A DNA stretch of 64,000 nucleotides, taken from positions 1,178,001 through 1,242,000 of the forward strand of contig NZ_WING01000003.1 in NCBI RefSeq assembly GCF_009793335.1, written 5' to 3'. The translations under genes and the position numbers were made by a program. Source of the DNA: Actinomadura sp. J1-007. Its GTDB lineage: Bacteria > Actinomycetota > Actinomycetes > Streptosporangiales > Streptosporangiaceae. Below are positions 41,001 to 54,601 of the stretch, piece by piece (the stretch's first letter is position 1; each line of letters starts with the position of its first letter). The notes beneath the pieces are model-generated. The model made no database searches. It was not told the origin of the DNA and worked only from the letters and a program-made list of their open reading frames with translations.

Positions 41001-41746
41001 CGCTGCCGCGAGAACTCGGTGAACATGACCGGGGTCGCCAGCCCGCAGACGCCGCCGCCCAGCGCGAGCGTGCACTCGCCCTGCCGCAGCGCCTGGCACG
41101 CCAGATGGATCGCGACGAGCGACGCCGAGCACGCCGTGTCGACGGTGACGGCCGGGCCCTGGAGCCCGAGCGTGAACGCCACCCGGCCGGACACGACGCT
41201 CGTCAGGCTGCCCGTCGTCGCGTACCCCTCGAAGCCCTCGGGGATCCGCGGAGCCCGCGCCAGGTAGTCCTGGCTGGACACCCCCGCGTACACGCCGGTC
41301 GAGGTGCCCTTCAGGGAGAACGGGTCGATTCCGGCCCGTTCGAACGTCTCCCAGGCGGTCTCCAGCAGGACGCGCTGCTGCGGGTCCATGGCGAGCGCCT
41401 CACGCGGGCTGATCCCGAAGAATCCCGCGTCGAACCGGTCGATGTCGTACAGGAATCCGCCCTGCCGCGTGGAGCTGGTGCCGGGATGCGCGGGATCGGG
41501 GTGGTAGAGGCCGTCGAGGTCCCAGCCGCGGTCGTCGGGGAAGTCGCCGATGGCGTCCTTTCCGGAGACGAGCAGGTCCCACAGGTCCTCGGGCGAACGG
41601 ACCTCGCCGGGGAACCGGCACGCCATGCCGACGACGGCGATCGGCTCGTTGGCCCGGTCCTCGACCTCGCTCAGGCGACGGCGCGTGTCGTGCAGCTCCG
41701 CGGAGACGCGCTTGAGATAGTCGACCAGCTTCTCTTCGTTCGCCAT
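35093..41746 (-). CDS. Type I PKS, module 2 (fully reducing)
   Basis: Single-module extender of 2217 aa with the complete set KS-AT-DH-ER-KR-ACP. It opens with the docking helix MANEEKLVDYLKRV and closes with a docking region ending QILDFIDNELG. KS active site TACSAS (near 204); AT with GHSQGE and YASH (methylmalonyl); DH with HRVLGTVLVP (near 969); ER about 1437-1735 with LGMYPG and HAATGGVGM; KR from about 1760 with catalytic ANYAAAN (near 1908); ACP with GFDSL (near 2083). The Tyr in LGMYPG is the residue type associated with a 2S methyl branch (erythromycin ER4 work), an inference here. The KR has LDN where the other KRs have LDD or IDD, so stereochemical type is less certain, though ER action erases the alcohol. 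ATG 41746 directly follows the TGA of the previous gene, and its own TGA overlaps the next GTG: tight translational coupling. Confidence 0.97.
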   Translation of the reverse strand: MANEEKLVDYLKRVSAELHDTRRRLSEVEDRANEPIAVVGMACRFPGEVRSPEDLWDLLVSGKDAIGDFPDDRGWDLDGLYHPDPAHPGTSSTRQGGFLYDIDRFDAGFFGISPREALAMDPQQRVLLETAWETFERAGIDPFSLKGTSTGVYAGVSSQDYLARAPRIPEGFEGYATTGSLTSVVSGRVAFTLGLQGPAVTVDTACSASLVAIHLACQALRQGECTLALGGGVCGLATPVMFTEFSRQRALSPDGRCKSFAADADGTGFSEGVGLVLLERLSDARRNGHRVLAVVRGSAVNQDGASNGLTAPNDVAQEQVIERALTAARLAPSEVDAVEAHGTGTRLGDPIEAEALIATYGRDRPAERPLWLGSVKSNIGHTHAAAGVAGLIKMVMALRNETLPANLHLSEPTPHVDWDTGAVRLLTAPVPWPRDDRPRRAGVSSFGISGTNAHLIVEEAPEPADPSEAAAPPEPDSGAVVPWVLSGRSEEALRGQAAALAARVGGSEGWAAADVGWSLVTTRSVFEHRAVVVGSERDELLDGLKALAAGEAHPNVVHPGSPAVSGANARGPVLVFPGQGSQWAGMGAELLDSSPVFAARIAECECALAPFVDWSLSDVLRGDGAELTRVDVVQPVLWATMVSLAAVWASYGVVPSAVIGHSQGEIAAACVAGALSLEDGARIVAVRGQELRRLSGRGAMASLGVGEERAGELVEGDVTVAAVNGPSSTVVSGPPEQVAAVVARAEAAGHRARTIDVDYASHGPQIELIGTELTEKLAGVRPVRADVGFYSTVTGGRIDTAGLDTVYWVTNLRLRVRFAETVRALLDDGHRVFIEASPHPVLTVGLEECFEQAGTAAVAVPTLRRGDGGAGQVAKAAGQAFAAGARVDWTGWFRGRPAAPRVVDLPTYAFQRERYWLEGLNGDGGDPAGLGLVPAGHPLLGAAVEVADGDIHLLTGRLPGNGNAGWLADHRVLGTVLVPGTALLEWALRAADEAGCGSVEELVLHEPMVLPGGSGGSGGLRVQVVVGAAGEDGRREVRVSSRPGQEDSAGERGGEARDWVCHASGVLAPETTVPAPGLDGIWPPPGAEAVDVSDVYERVAASGYEYGPAFQGLRALWRHGTDLLAEVALPDAAGKPDGFGVHPALLDAALHPALLEDGDDDAEGGGERRVWLPFAWNGVSLRADGATAVRVRLSPEGDGADERKVRVTVADAVGGPVLDAESVVMRPADIDRLKSAGRPGAGGAEGLFTVEWTALPEPAAEPSAEDDTDHVTLAPTASAEDGASYAGLDGLAAALDGGLPAPSVVLAEVGAVADALALVQRWLAEPRLSEARLAVVTRGAVACENPVPDGAGVWGLVRSAQAENPGRFVLLDVGAEADAGADAGSRAEQAEAVRRAVRAGEPQVAWRDGRLLVPRWVRAGEPVGIVPPPGERAWRLGLSGTATLENVSATACPEALEPLEPGQVRIDVHAAGVNFRDVLIALGMYPGDAAFGGSEGAGVVTEVGPDVAGLAAGDRVMGLFDGAFGSVAVADARMVAPVPDGWDLRQAAAAPVAFLTAWYGLVHLGALRRGDSVLVHAATGGVGMAAVQVARHVGAEVYATAGPAKHGVLDGMGIDEAHRASSRDLDFEDAVRRATGGRGVDVVLNSLSGPFTDASLRLLADGGRFVEMGKTDVRAPDPASDGMAEGVAYRAFDLLADAGPDRIAEMLSELAGLFSSGALRPLPVRAWPLGRARDALRHMSQARHTGKLVLDVPATPDPDGTVLITGGTGTIGGEVAVHLARDWRVRHLLLLSRSGPSAPGADALAERIRELGAEAAIKAVDVADPVALDEAIAAIDPAHPLTGIVHAAGTLDNALVTSLTPDALAGVWDVKAGAAAHLHAATAGTRLGLFAVFSSFASTLGTPGQANYAAANAYCDALAAARRAEGLPGLSVAWGLWATASGLTGGLTEADTARIHRYGIRPNGTEEGLALLDAAQRHGGPEVLALNFDARELAGRPPDTLPAPLRGLAATAAAKPGGVPGRPTAAGGERPTDWTARLAGLPPSERHRTLLNLVRTHAAAVLGHADAGLVRADASFKELGFDSLTGVELRNRLSAATGLRLHAALVFDHPEAGALADHLLELLAPDGAPPAGADATAPVLGEVARLESTLSAVAAGAVSADAVTARLEDLLANWKAAHAPDGGTGGDGDADGAEERLRVADAGQILDFIDNELGVRP

Positions 41747-49066
<7,320 letters not shown>

Positions 49067-49126
49067 CGTGGGTCGCCGCTCTAAAGCCCCGCCAATACGT
49101 TGGGCAGGCCCGCTTGCCCCCGGGAC

Positions 49127-49140
49127 AATACGCACGTATT
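49127..49140. promoter_or_regulatory. Inverted repeat, candidate operator
   Basis: AATACG, two-base spacer CA, CGTATT: a perfect 6-bp arm inverted repeat in the divergent PKS/ABC promoter region. Size and symmetry suit a dimeric repressor or activator. No binding protein can be named from sequence. Confidence 0.4.
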
Positions 49141-49146
49141 CTCGGC

Positions 49147-49160
49147 TATACAGATGAATA
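49147..49160. promoter_or_regulatory. TATACAGATGAATA, copy 1 of a shared near-palindrome
   Basis: TATACA-GA-TGAATA, one mismatch from the perfect TATACA-GA-TGTATA at 54382-54395 upstream of the first LAL regulator. A shared site in two cluster promoters suggests one regulator acts on both. It also overlaps a possible -10 box. Confidence 0.45.
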
Positions 49161-49173
49161 GCAAACGAGACAC

Positions 49174-50118
49174 GTGGACAGTAGAGTGACCAGAGCCATC
49201 GCGGCGACCGGGCTGGTGAAGTCGTTCGGCGGCGCGCGCGTGCTGGACGGCCTCGACCTGACCGTGCACCGGGGCGAGGTGCACGGCCTCCTCGGGCCGA
49301 ACGGGGCGGGCAAGACGACGCTCATCCGAATCCTGCTCGGCCTGACCCGCGCCGACGGCGGAACGGCCCGGCTCCTCGGCGGCGACCCCTGGGCGGACGC
49401 GCCCGCGCTGCACCGGCACGTCGCGTACGTGCCCGGCGACGTCACCCTGTGGCCCGGCCTCACCGGCGGCGAGGTGATCGACGTGATCGGCGCGCTGCGC
49501 GGCGGCCTCGACGGCGACCGCAGGAACGAGCTGATCGGGCGCTTCGACCTGGACCCGAGGGAGCGGTGCCGCAACTACCCGCCCGCCGAGCGGCGGAAGG
49601 TCGCGCTGGTCGCCGCGCTGGCCTCCGACGCCGAGCTGCTCGTGCTCGACGAGCCGGCCCTCGGCCTCGACCCGGTGATGGAGAGGACGTTCCGGCGCGT
49701 CGTCCTGGAGGAGCAGGCCCGCGCCAACCGCACGTTCCTGCTGTCGAGCCACATCCTGTCGGAGGTGGACGCCCTGTGCGACGGGGTCAGCATCATCCGC
49801 GACGGCCGCACGGTCGAGAGCGGCGTCCTCGCCGAGATGCGGCTCGGCGCCCGCACCTCGATCTCCGCCCAGCTCCTCGGCCGGCCGTTCGCCCTGGCCC
49901 ACATGACCGGCGTACACAACGTGACCGTCCGGAACAACCACGTCGAATGCGATGTGGACCACGACAGCATCGAGAAGCTCATGAGCTACCTCGCGTCCGT
50001 CGGCATCCGCGACCTCGTCAGCCGCGAACCGACCCTTGAGGAGCTGTTCCTCCGCCACTACGGCGCGCACCGCCCCCGGCGCCCGCGCCCGCGCCCCGAC
50101 AGAGCCCCCGCCCACTGA
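49174..50118 (+). CDS. ABC exporter ATP-binding protein
   Basis: Nucleotide-binding subunit (314 aa) of a drug-export type ABC transporter, probably for export of or self-resistance to the cluster product. Walker A GPNGAGKTT (41-49), Walker B LLVLDEPALGLDP (about 158-170) and an H-loop in SSHILSEVD are intact. The signature motif is unusual: NYPPAERRK replaces the LSGGQ- or YSKGNRQ-like sequence of the family. The C-terminal extension has the Arg/Pro-rich end typical of this family. There is no adjacent permease: the next gene is a regulator. The start is GTG 49174; GTG 49186 is an alternative and neither has a strong RBS. The gene diverges from the PKS operon across a 107-bp promoter region, so the two may be co-regulated. 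Confidence 0.85.
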   Translation: MDSRVTRAIAATGLVKSFGGARVLDGLDLTVHRGEVHGLLGPNGAGKTTLIRILLGLTRADGGTARLLGGDPWADAPALHRHVAYVPGDVTLWPGLTGGEVIDVIGALRGGLDGDRRNELIGRFDLDPRERCRNYPPAERRKVALVAALASDAELLVLDEPALGLDPVMERTFRRVVLEEQARANRTFLLSSHILSEVDALCDGVSIIRDGRTVESGVLAEMRLGARTSISAQLLGRPFALAHMTGVHNVTVRNNHVECDVDHDSIEKLMSYLASVGIRDLVSREPTLEELFLRHYGAHRPRRPRPRPDRAPAH

Positions 50119-50719
50119 CCCCGACCACCCACCCCGCCCGCTGACCCCGACCACCGACCGCGGCCGCGCCCCCGACGGCCGCCGGAACCGTTCACCCCTT
50201 GAACCCGGGGACCCGGATGGGCCGCGCCTCACCCCCGTCAACGCGGACCACCCGATCCCCCCGAGAGCGGACCGCCGCCCCGGGCGGGCCGCTACCTCCG
50301 GCAGCGGCGCACGACCAGCGCCGCTGCCGGAGGCGCCCCGCACCTCACCCCCACCCCTAGATCCCCCTGGGGCGGGCGCCCGCCGGACCGTACGGCGCGC
50401 CCGCACCGCCCCGGCGGACGCCCTGAGCGTCGCGCGCCCGCGCGGCCCGGCCCGCGAGCCCGTAGGGGGAACGGTGGTCTCGACTGGGGTCGGCGGGCAC
50501 GGGACAGGGGTTCAGCGCGCCTTGGCCGGTTCTTAAGTTGAGTGGGTAGTGATCGGACGCGCCCGGCCCGGCGGTGATCCGCCGGGACCCCGGCCCGTCC
50601 GTCCGCCGCCTCGGCGGCGCGTCCGCCCGCACGAAAGGGGGGAGCCATGGCGTCAGTGGAAGGAAGCCGGCGTCCGTTAGGACGCCGTCCGTTCGCACGC
50701 TTATCGACGGGGGTGAACC
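50119..50719. other. Noncoding region between ABC ATPase and SARP gene
   Basis: About 600 bp with no convincing gene: short ORFs here are Pro/Arg-rich and lack family resemblance or RBS. It contains a strong hairpin (50295-50333), a CCCCTAG word at 50354-50360, and a less GC-rich stretch at 50528-50560 (CTTAAGTTGAGTGGGTAGTGA) that is the most likely place for the SARP promoter. Confidence 0.5.
50295..50333. terminator. Strong hairpin terminator after the ABC gene
   Basis: A 15-bp perfect stem (50295-50309 with 50319-50333; left arm begins CCTCCGGCAGC) and a 9-nt loop, 177 bp after the ABC stop. It has no T-run, as is usual for hairpin terminators in high-GC actinomycetes. Confidence 0.65.
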
Positions 50720-51487
50720 GTGCGCTATGAGATCTTGGGCCCGTTCCAGGTGGTCGACGAGGACGGGAAGCACACCATCCGGGCGCGGAAGATCCGGGTC
50801 CTGCTGACGGTGCTGCTGGTCCGCGCGGACCAGGTGGTGCCGGTCGACCAGCTCATCACCGAGATCTGGGGGGAGGCGCCGCCCCGCCGGGCCACCGCCG
50901 GGCTGCACGTCTACATCTCCCAGATCCGCAAGTTCCTGCACCGGCCCGGCGCCGAGGACCCCGTCCTCACCCGGCCGCCCGGCTACCTGCTGCGGCTCGG
51001 GGCCGACGAGCTGGACCTGCGCCGCCTGGAGCTGCTGGTGAACCAGGGCCGCAACGACTTCAGGCAGGGCCGCCACGACCAGGCGTCGGCCGCGTTCGAG
51101 GAGGCGCTCGACCTCTCCGCCGACCACCTGCCCGACGACCTCGGCAACGGGCCCGTCCTGGAGGGGTTCCACACCTGGCTCCGGGAGACCCGGCTGGAGT
51201 GCGTGGAGATGCTCATGGAGTCGCGCATGATGCTCGGCCGGCACCGCGAGCTCGTCGGCGACCTCTACCAGCTCACCACCGAGCACCCGCTGCGGGAGGT
51301 CCTCCACCGCCAGCTCATGCTGGCGCTCTACCGCTCGGGCCGCCGCGCGGACGCGCTCCACGCCTACCAGTCCGCGCGCAGGACGCTCAACGAGGAGCTC
51401 GGGCTCGAACCGTGCCGCGACCTCCAGAACCTCCAGCGGTCCATCCTCACCTCGGACCACCGGCTGGACCTGCCCATCCCCGCCTGA
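50720..51487 (+). CDS. SARP-family pathway-specific activator
   Basis: Transcriptional activator of 255 aa, the normal size for a minimal SARP. The N-terminal winged-helix DNA-binding domain of OmpR type covers about residues 1-95 (MRYEILGPFQV at the start, GLHVYISQIRKFL in the recognition region, RPPGYLLRL at its end). The bacterial transcriptional activation domain (BTAD) runs from about 98 to 245 (HPLREVLHRQLMLALYRSGR, ALHAYQSARRTLNEELGLEP). SARPs bind heptameric direct repeats near -35 boxes of biosynthetic promoters, so the PKS and rml operons are likely targets; this is family knowledge. The start is GTG 50720 after a modest GGGGGTGA RBS. It converges on rmlB, with a bidirectional hairpin between them. 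Confidence 0.93.
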   Translation: MRYEILGPFQVVDEDGKHTIRARKIRVLLTVLLVRADQVVPVDQLITEIWGEAPPRRATAGLHVYISQIRKFLHRPGAEDPVLTRPPGYLLRLGADELDLRRLELLVNQGRNDFRQGRHDQASAAFEEALDLSADHLPDDLGNGPVLEGFHTWLRETRLECVEMLMESRMMLGRHRELVGDLYQLTTEHPLREVLHRQLMLALYRSGRRADALHAYQSARRTLNEELGLEPCRDLQNLQRSILTSDHRLDLPIPA

Positions 51488-51652
51488 CCCGCCCGCTCCA
51501 CGTACTCCCGTCCCCACCTACCCCGCCTACCCGCCTACCCGCCTACCGCCACGAACGACGACACGGCCGATGCCACGGGCGCCCCCGCCGCCCCGGCTCG
51601 GCCGTTCGTTCGTCCGTCCGTCCGCGACGCCCCCCTCCCCCCGCACATGGGT

Positions 51653-51677
51653 GTGCCCCATCGCTCGGATGGGGCAC
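51653..51677. terminator. Bidirectional hairpin between SARP gene and rmlB
   Basis: GTGCCCCATC, loop GCTCG, GATGGGGCAC: a perfect 10-bp stem in the gap between convergent genes, placed to end transcription from both sides. The flanking DNA holds short tandem repeats (CCTACCCG units at about 51516-51548, GTTC/GTCC units at about 51603-51620). Confidence 0.65.
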
Positions 51678-51706
51678 GGGGCGGGGCGGGCGGCGCTTCG
51701 GCGGGG

Positions 51707-52738
51707 TCAGAGGCCCGCTCGGCGTTTCAGGGGCTCCCACCAGGAGCGGTTGTGGCGGTACCAGGCGACGGTCTCGGCCAGGCCGCGCGGGAAGTCGCGG
51801 CGCGGGCGGTAGCCGAGGCGGGTGCGGGCCTTGTCGTCGTGGACGGCGTAGCGGCGGTCGTGGGCCTTGCGGTCGGTCACGTAGGCCACCTGGTCCCAGT
51901 CGCCGCCGACCGCCTCCAGGAGCAGGCCGGTGATCTGGTGGTTGGTCAGCTCGGTGTGGCCGGAGATGTTGTAGACCTCCCCCGGCGCGCCCGCGGTGCG
52001 GACGAGCTCGATCGCGCGGCAGTGGTCGTCGACGTGGAGCCAGTCGCGCTTGTGCTGCCCGTCGCCGTACAGGGGGACCTTCTGGCCGTCGAGCAGGCGC
52101 GTGATGAACAGCGGGATGAGCTTCTCGGGGAACTGCCGGGGCCCGTAGTTGTTGCAGCACCGGGTGACGCGCACGTCGAGCCCGTGGGTGCGGTGGTAGG
52201 CGAGCGCGAGCAGGTCGGAGGCGGCCTTGGACGCCGCGTACGGGGAGTTGGGGTCGAGCGCGTCGGTCTCGTGCGAGCGGCCCGTCTCGACCGAGCCGTA
52301 CACCTCGTCCGTCGAGACGTGGACGAACCGCCGCACGCCATGAGCGAGCGCCTGCTCCAGCAGCGTGTGGGTGCCGACCACGTTGGTGCGGACGAAGTCG
52401 CCGGCGGCGGCGATCGAGTTGTCCACGTGGGACTCGGCGGCGAAGTGCACGACCTGGTCGGCCTCGGACATCAGCTTGCCGACGAGGTCCTCGTCGCAGA
52501 TGTCGCCGTAGACGAAGCGGAGCCGCGGATGGCTGAGCGTCAGGTTGTCGAGCGTGCCGGCGTAGGTGAGCTTGTCCAGGACCGTCACCCGGATCTCCTC
52601 GGACGCGTCCGGGTCGGCCGCATCCGGGTCGGGCGCAACCGGGTCCGGGGCGGCGGGGTCCGGGGCGGCGGGAGCGAGCAGCATCCGCACGTAGGTGGAG
52701 CCGATGAACCCGGCGGCGCCGGTGACCAGCAGGTTCAT
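51707..52738 (-). CDS. rmlB: dTDP-glucose 4,6-dehydratase
   Basis: Converts dTDP-glucose to dTDP-4-keto-6-deoxyglucose, the branch point to most deoxysugars on natural products. 343 aa. NAD-binding TGAAGFIGS at 6-14, the STDEVYG segment with catalytic Thr-Asp-Glu, YAASK (Tyr/Lys pair), CCNNYGPRQ and HKRDWLHVDDH are all present, as expected for an active SDR-type dehydratase. Odd: between the first helix and second strand there is an Asp-Pro-rich insertion (repeats of APDP, about residues 22-45), encoded by a short tandem DNA repeat near 52612-52680; most family members lack it. The start ATG 52738 overlaps the rmlA stop as ATGA, so the two are translationally coupled. No later deoxysugar gene is in the window. 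Confidence 0.96.
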   Translation of the reverse strand: MNLLVTGAAGFIGSTYVRMLLAPAAPDPAAPDPVAPDPDAADPDASEEIRVTVLDKLTYAGTLDNLTLSHPRLRFVYGDICDEDLVGKLMSEADQVVHFAAESHVDNSIAAAGDFVRTNVVGTHTLLEQALAHGVRRFVHVSTDEVYGSVETGRSHETDALDPNSPYAASKAASDLLALAYHRTHGLDVRVTRCCNNYGPRQFPEKLIPLFITRLLDGQKVPLYGDGQHKRDWLHVDDHCRAIELVRTAGAPGEVYNISGHTELTNHQITGLLLEAVGGDWDQVAYVTDRKAHDRRYAVHDDKARTRLGYRPRRDFPRGLAETVAWYRHNRSWWEPLKRRAGL

Positions 52739-53655
52739 GCGCCCTCCAGGAACGTGGCGCGCCAGTCCAGCAGGTCGCGGACGCGGTCGTAGAAGCGGGC
52801 CTGGTCCATCACGTACCGGCCGTAGGGCGAGTTGCCCATCTCCGCGCCCAGCTCGTAGCACTCGTCCGGGCCGATGAACCCCATGTAGAGCGCGATCTCC
52901 TCGACGCAGCCGATCCGCGCGCCCTGCCGCTGGTGGACGTCGCGCACGAAGCAGCCCGCCTCGAGCAGCGTCTCGTGCGTGCCGGTGTCGAGCCAGGTGA
53001 CGCCGCGGCCGAGCCAGACCAGGTCGGCGCGGCCCGCCTCCAGGTAGGCGCGGAGCACGTCGGTGATCTCCAGCTCGCCGCGGGCGGACGGGGCGAGGCC
53101 GCGGGCGATCTCGACGACCTTGTTGTCGAAGAAGTACAGGCCGGGGATCGCCAGGTTGGAGCGGGGCTCGGACGGCTTCTCCTCGATGGACACCAGCCGG
53201 CCCCGCTCGTCGATCTCGGCGACGCCGTAGCGCTCGGGATCGGAGACCTGGTGGCCGAACAGGACGCAGCCGTCCATCCGCTCGGCGCTCTGGCGGAGCA
53301 GGGACGGCAGGCCCGAGCCGTGGAAGAGGTTGTCGCCGAGGATCAGCGCGCAGTCGTCGCCGCCGATGTGGTCGGCGCCGACGAGGAACGCGTCGGGGAT
53401 CCCGCGCGGCTCGTCCTGGGCGGCGTAGTCGATGTTCATCCCGAGCCGCCGCCCGTCGCCGAACAGGCCGCGGAAGACGGCCACCTCGGACGGGCGGCAG
53501 ATGACGAGCACGTCGCGGATGCCGGCGAACATGAGGATGGACAGCGGGTAGTAGACCATCGGCTTGTCGTAGATGGGCATGAGCTGCTTGGAGCCGACGG
53601 CGGTGACGGGCTGGAGCCGCGTGCCCTTTCCGCCCGCGAGGATGACGCCCTTCAT
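52735..53655 (-). CDS. rmlA: Glucose-1-phosphate thymidylyltransferase
   Basis: Makes dTDP-glucose from dTTP and glucose-1-phosphate, the first step of deoxysugar supply. 306 aa from ATG 53655 (MKGVILAGGKGTRLQP). The nucleotide-binding GGKGTRL (8-14), SKQLMPIYDKPM, GDNLFHG, EEKPSEP and WLDTGTHE motifs match the RmlA family closely, and the length is typical. An in-frame extension upstream to 53841 is Arg/Pro-rich and not family-like, so I reject it. It is first of a two-gene operon with rmlB (ATGA overlap). Together with the PKS it implies that the product or a precursor is glycosylated; no glycosyltransferase is visible here. Confidence 0.96.
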   Translation of the reverse strand: MKGVILAGGKGTRLQPVTAVGSKQLMPIYDKPMVYYPLSILMFAGIRDVLVICRPSEVAVFRGLFGDGRRLGMNIDYAAQDEPRGIPDAFLVGADHIGGDDCALILGDNLFHGSGLPSLLRQSAERMDGCVLFGHQVSDPERYGVAEIDERGRLVSIEEKPSEPRSNLAIPGLYFFDNKVVEIARGLAPSARGELEITDVLRAYLEAGRADLVWLGRGVTWLDTGTHETLLEAGCFVRDVHQRQGARIGCVEEIALYMGFIGPDECYELGAEMGNSPYGRYVMDQARFYDRVRDLLDWRATFLEGA

Positions 53656-54116
53656 CGCGCACCCGCCGTCGAGGGTTCGCGGGATGTCGAGGTTTCGCGG
53701 GATAACGCCGTGGTCGGCCGGGGGCGGAGGAATGCGGCCACCTCGCGCGCCCTCCCGGATTTCAGTTCGGCCACCGTCTCTCCGTTCCGTTCCATCGGGG
53801 TCGTCGCCGGTGCGCCGGCGGGCCAAAGGAGGCCGATCCAAGGGTGCTCCGCGGCCGGATCACCAGCAAGGCCCGATGCGTATCCGGAACGATGCGGAAC
53901 GTAATGCCTCCTGGTCAACCGCCTTTTCGACCTTATGACTGGCCGGTTGTTAAGGGGCCCCTAATCGACCGAACGCCGTCTTCTCCGACCGCCCCTAGAG
54001 TGCAGTACGCACCGTTCGGAACGTATTCTCGCGACCCTCAGCACGGTGAACGGCAGAGTGATCATCCGGCCCACTCGGGCGGAATGCAAGGGCCATGCCC
54101 TATGCGTTGGCGGGCC

Positions 54117-54135
54117 TTTAGGCGGGTCTCCTAAA
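54117..54135. promoter_or_regulatory. Inverted repeat TTTAGG-N7-CCTAAA
   Basis: Perfect 6-bp arms with a 7-base spacer in the rmlA/LAL intergenic region. It could be a dimer-binding operator or a small hairpin; no T-run follows, so an operator is preferred. Confidence 0.35.
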
Positions 54136-54381
54136 ATGGTCGCGGGCCCGCGAACGGCCGAGCAAAGATCACCGACTGCGAGGCCGGCGCGCGGCACGCG
54201 CCGAGGGCCTTCCAGAGGGGCTTCGGGAGGGGTTCGCGGCGTTCGGGCCCGCCTCGCGGCGGCCGGTCTGCGGTGTGGCGAATTTCGAGCATCGCGGTTC
54301 CGGAGATGATACTCCAGTCCCATCACAGAAAATTAACGAAATCTTTCTGCGGGACGCACATCTCCCCTCGCTTCCCCGAAG

Positions 54382-54395
54382 TATACAGATGTATA
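54382..54395. promoter_or_regulatory. TATACAGATGTATA, perfect palindrome upstream of LAL gene
   Basis: TATACA, GA spacer, TGTATA, about 207 bp before the first LAL start. It is nearly identical to the site in the PKS/ABC divergent promoter (49147-49160). Confidence 0.5.
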
Positions 54396-54601
54396 ACCTA
54401 TCTCACAAGGGTGCTGCACGCGCAGGTCAGGACGTGATTAGCGACCCTGTGAAACGGTCCGATTACGCAATGCCCGTTGCCCGCCGACAGGACCGCGACT
54501 AGATTCTGCCCGGTAGACGACCACGGGGTACGGGTGACCTGGGACTCAATGCGGCGGGGTGCCGCAAACGGGGAAGAGAGTGTGCAGCTCAGGGGGAGTT
54601 C

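Larger units (their letters stand above)
49067..49173. promoter_or_regulatory. Divergent promoter region between PKS genes and ABC ATPase
   Basis: This 107-bp gap must hold the promoters of both the PKS operon (minus) and the ABC gene (plus). It contains an inverted repeat AATACG-CA-CGTATT at 49127-49140 and, 6 bp on, TATACAGATGAATA at 49147-49160. The latter is a 13/14 match to a perfect palindrome upstream of the first LAL gene. TATACA at 49147 could serve as a -10 box for the ABC gene, with GGGACA at 49122 as a poor -35 (19-bp spacing); in that case the transcript leader is very short. Promoter assignment is inference. Confidence 0.5.
53656..54601. promoter_or_regulatory. Divergent regulatory region between rmlA and first LAL gene
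   Basis: 946 bp with no credible gene but many ordered sites. CGGAACG occurs at 53885, 53895 and 54017, the last within GTTCGGAAC (54014-54022). TTAAGGGGCCCCTAA lies at 53950-53964 and GCCCCTAGAG at 53991. An inverted repeat TTTAGG-N7-CCTAAA lies at 54117-54135. The perfect palindrome TATACAGATGTATA is at 54382-54395, in a locally AT-richer stretch (54300-54420). The LAL promoter is probably near the last; TATAACCTATC at 54392 has a near copy (TATAACCGATC) at 58115 ahead of the second LAL gene. Confidence 0.5.

Noticed and set aside
50036..50648. Short ORFs on both strands between the ABC and SARP genes
   Set aside because: Pro/Arg-rich, without RBS or family pattern, and crossing a 15-bp stem terminator.
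52739..53662. N-terminal extension of RmlB to 53662
   Set aside because: It is the wrong frame through rmlA; the Rossmann start MNLLVTGAAGFIG at 52738 is the family N-terminus.
53844..54309. Small ORFs in the rmlA/LAL1 gap
   Set aside because: No RBS, atypical composition and overlap with several symmetric regulatory sites.
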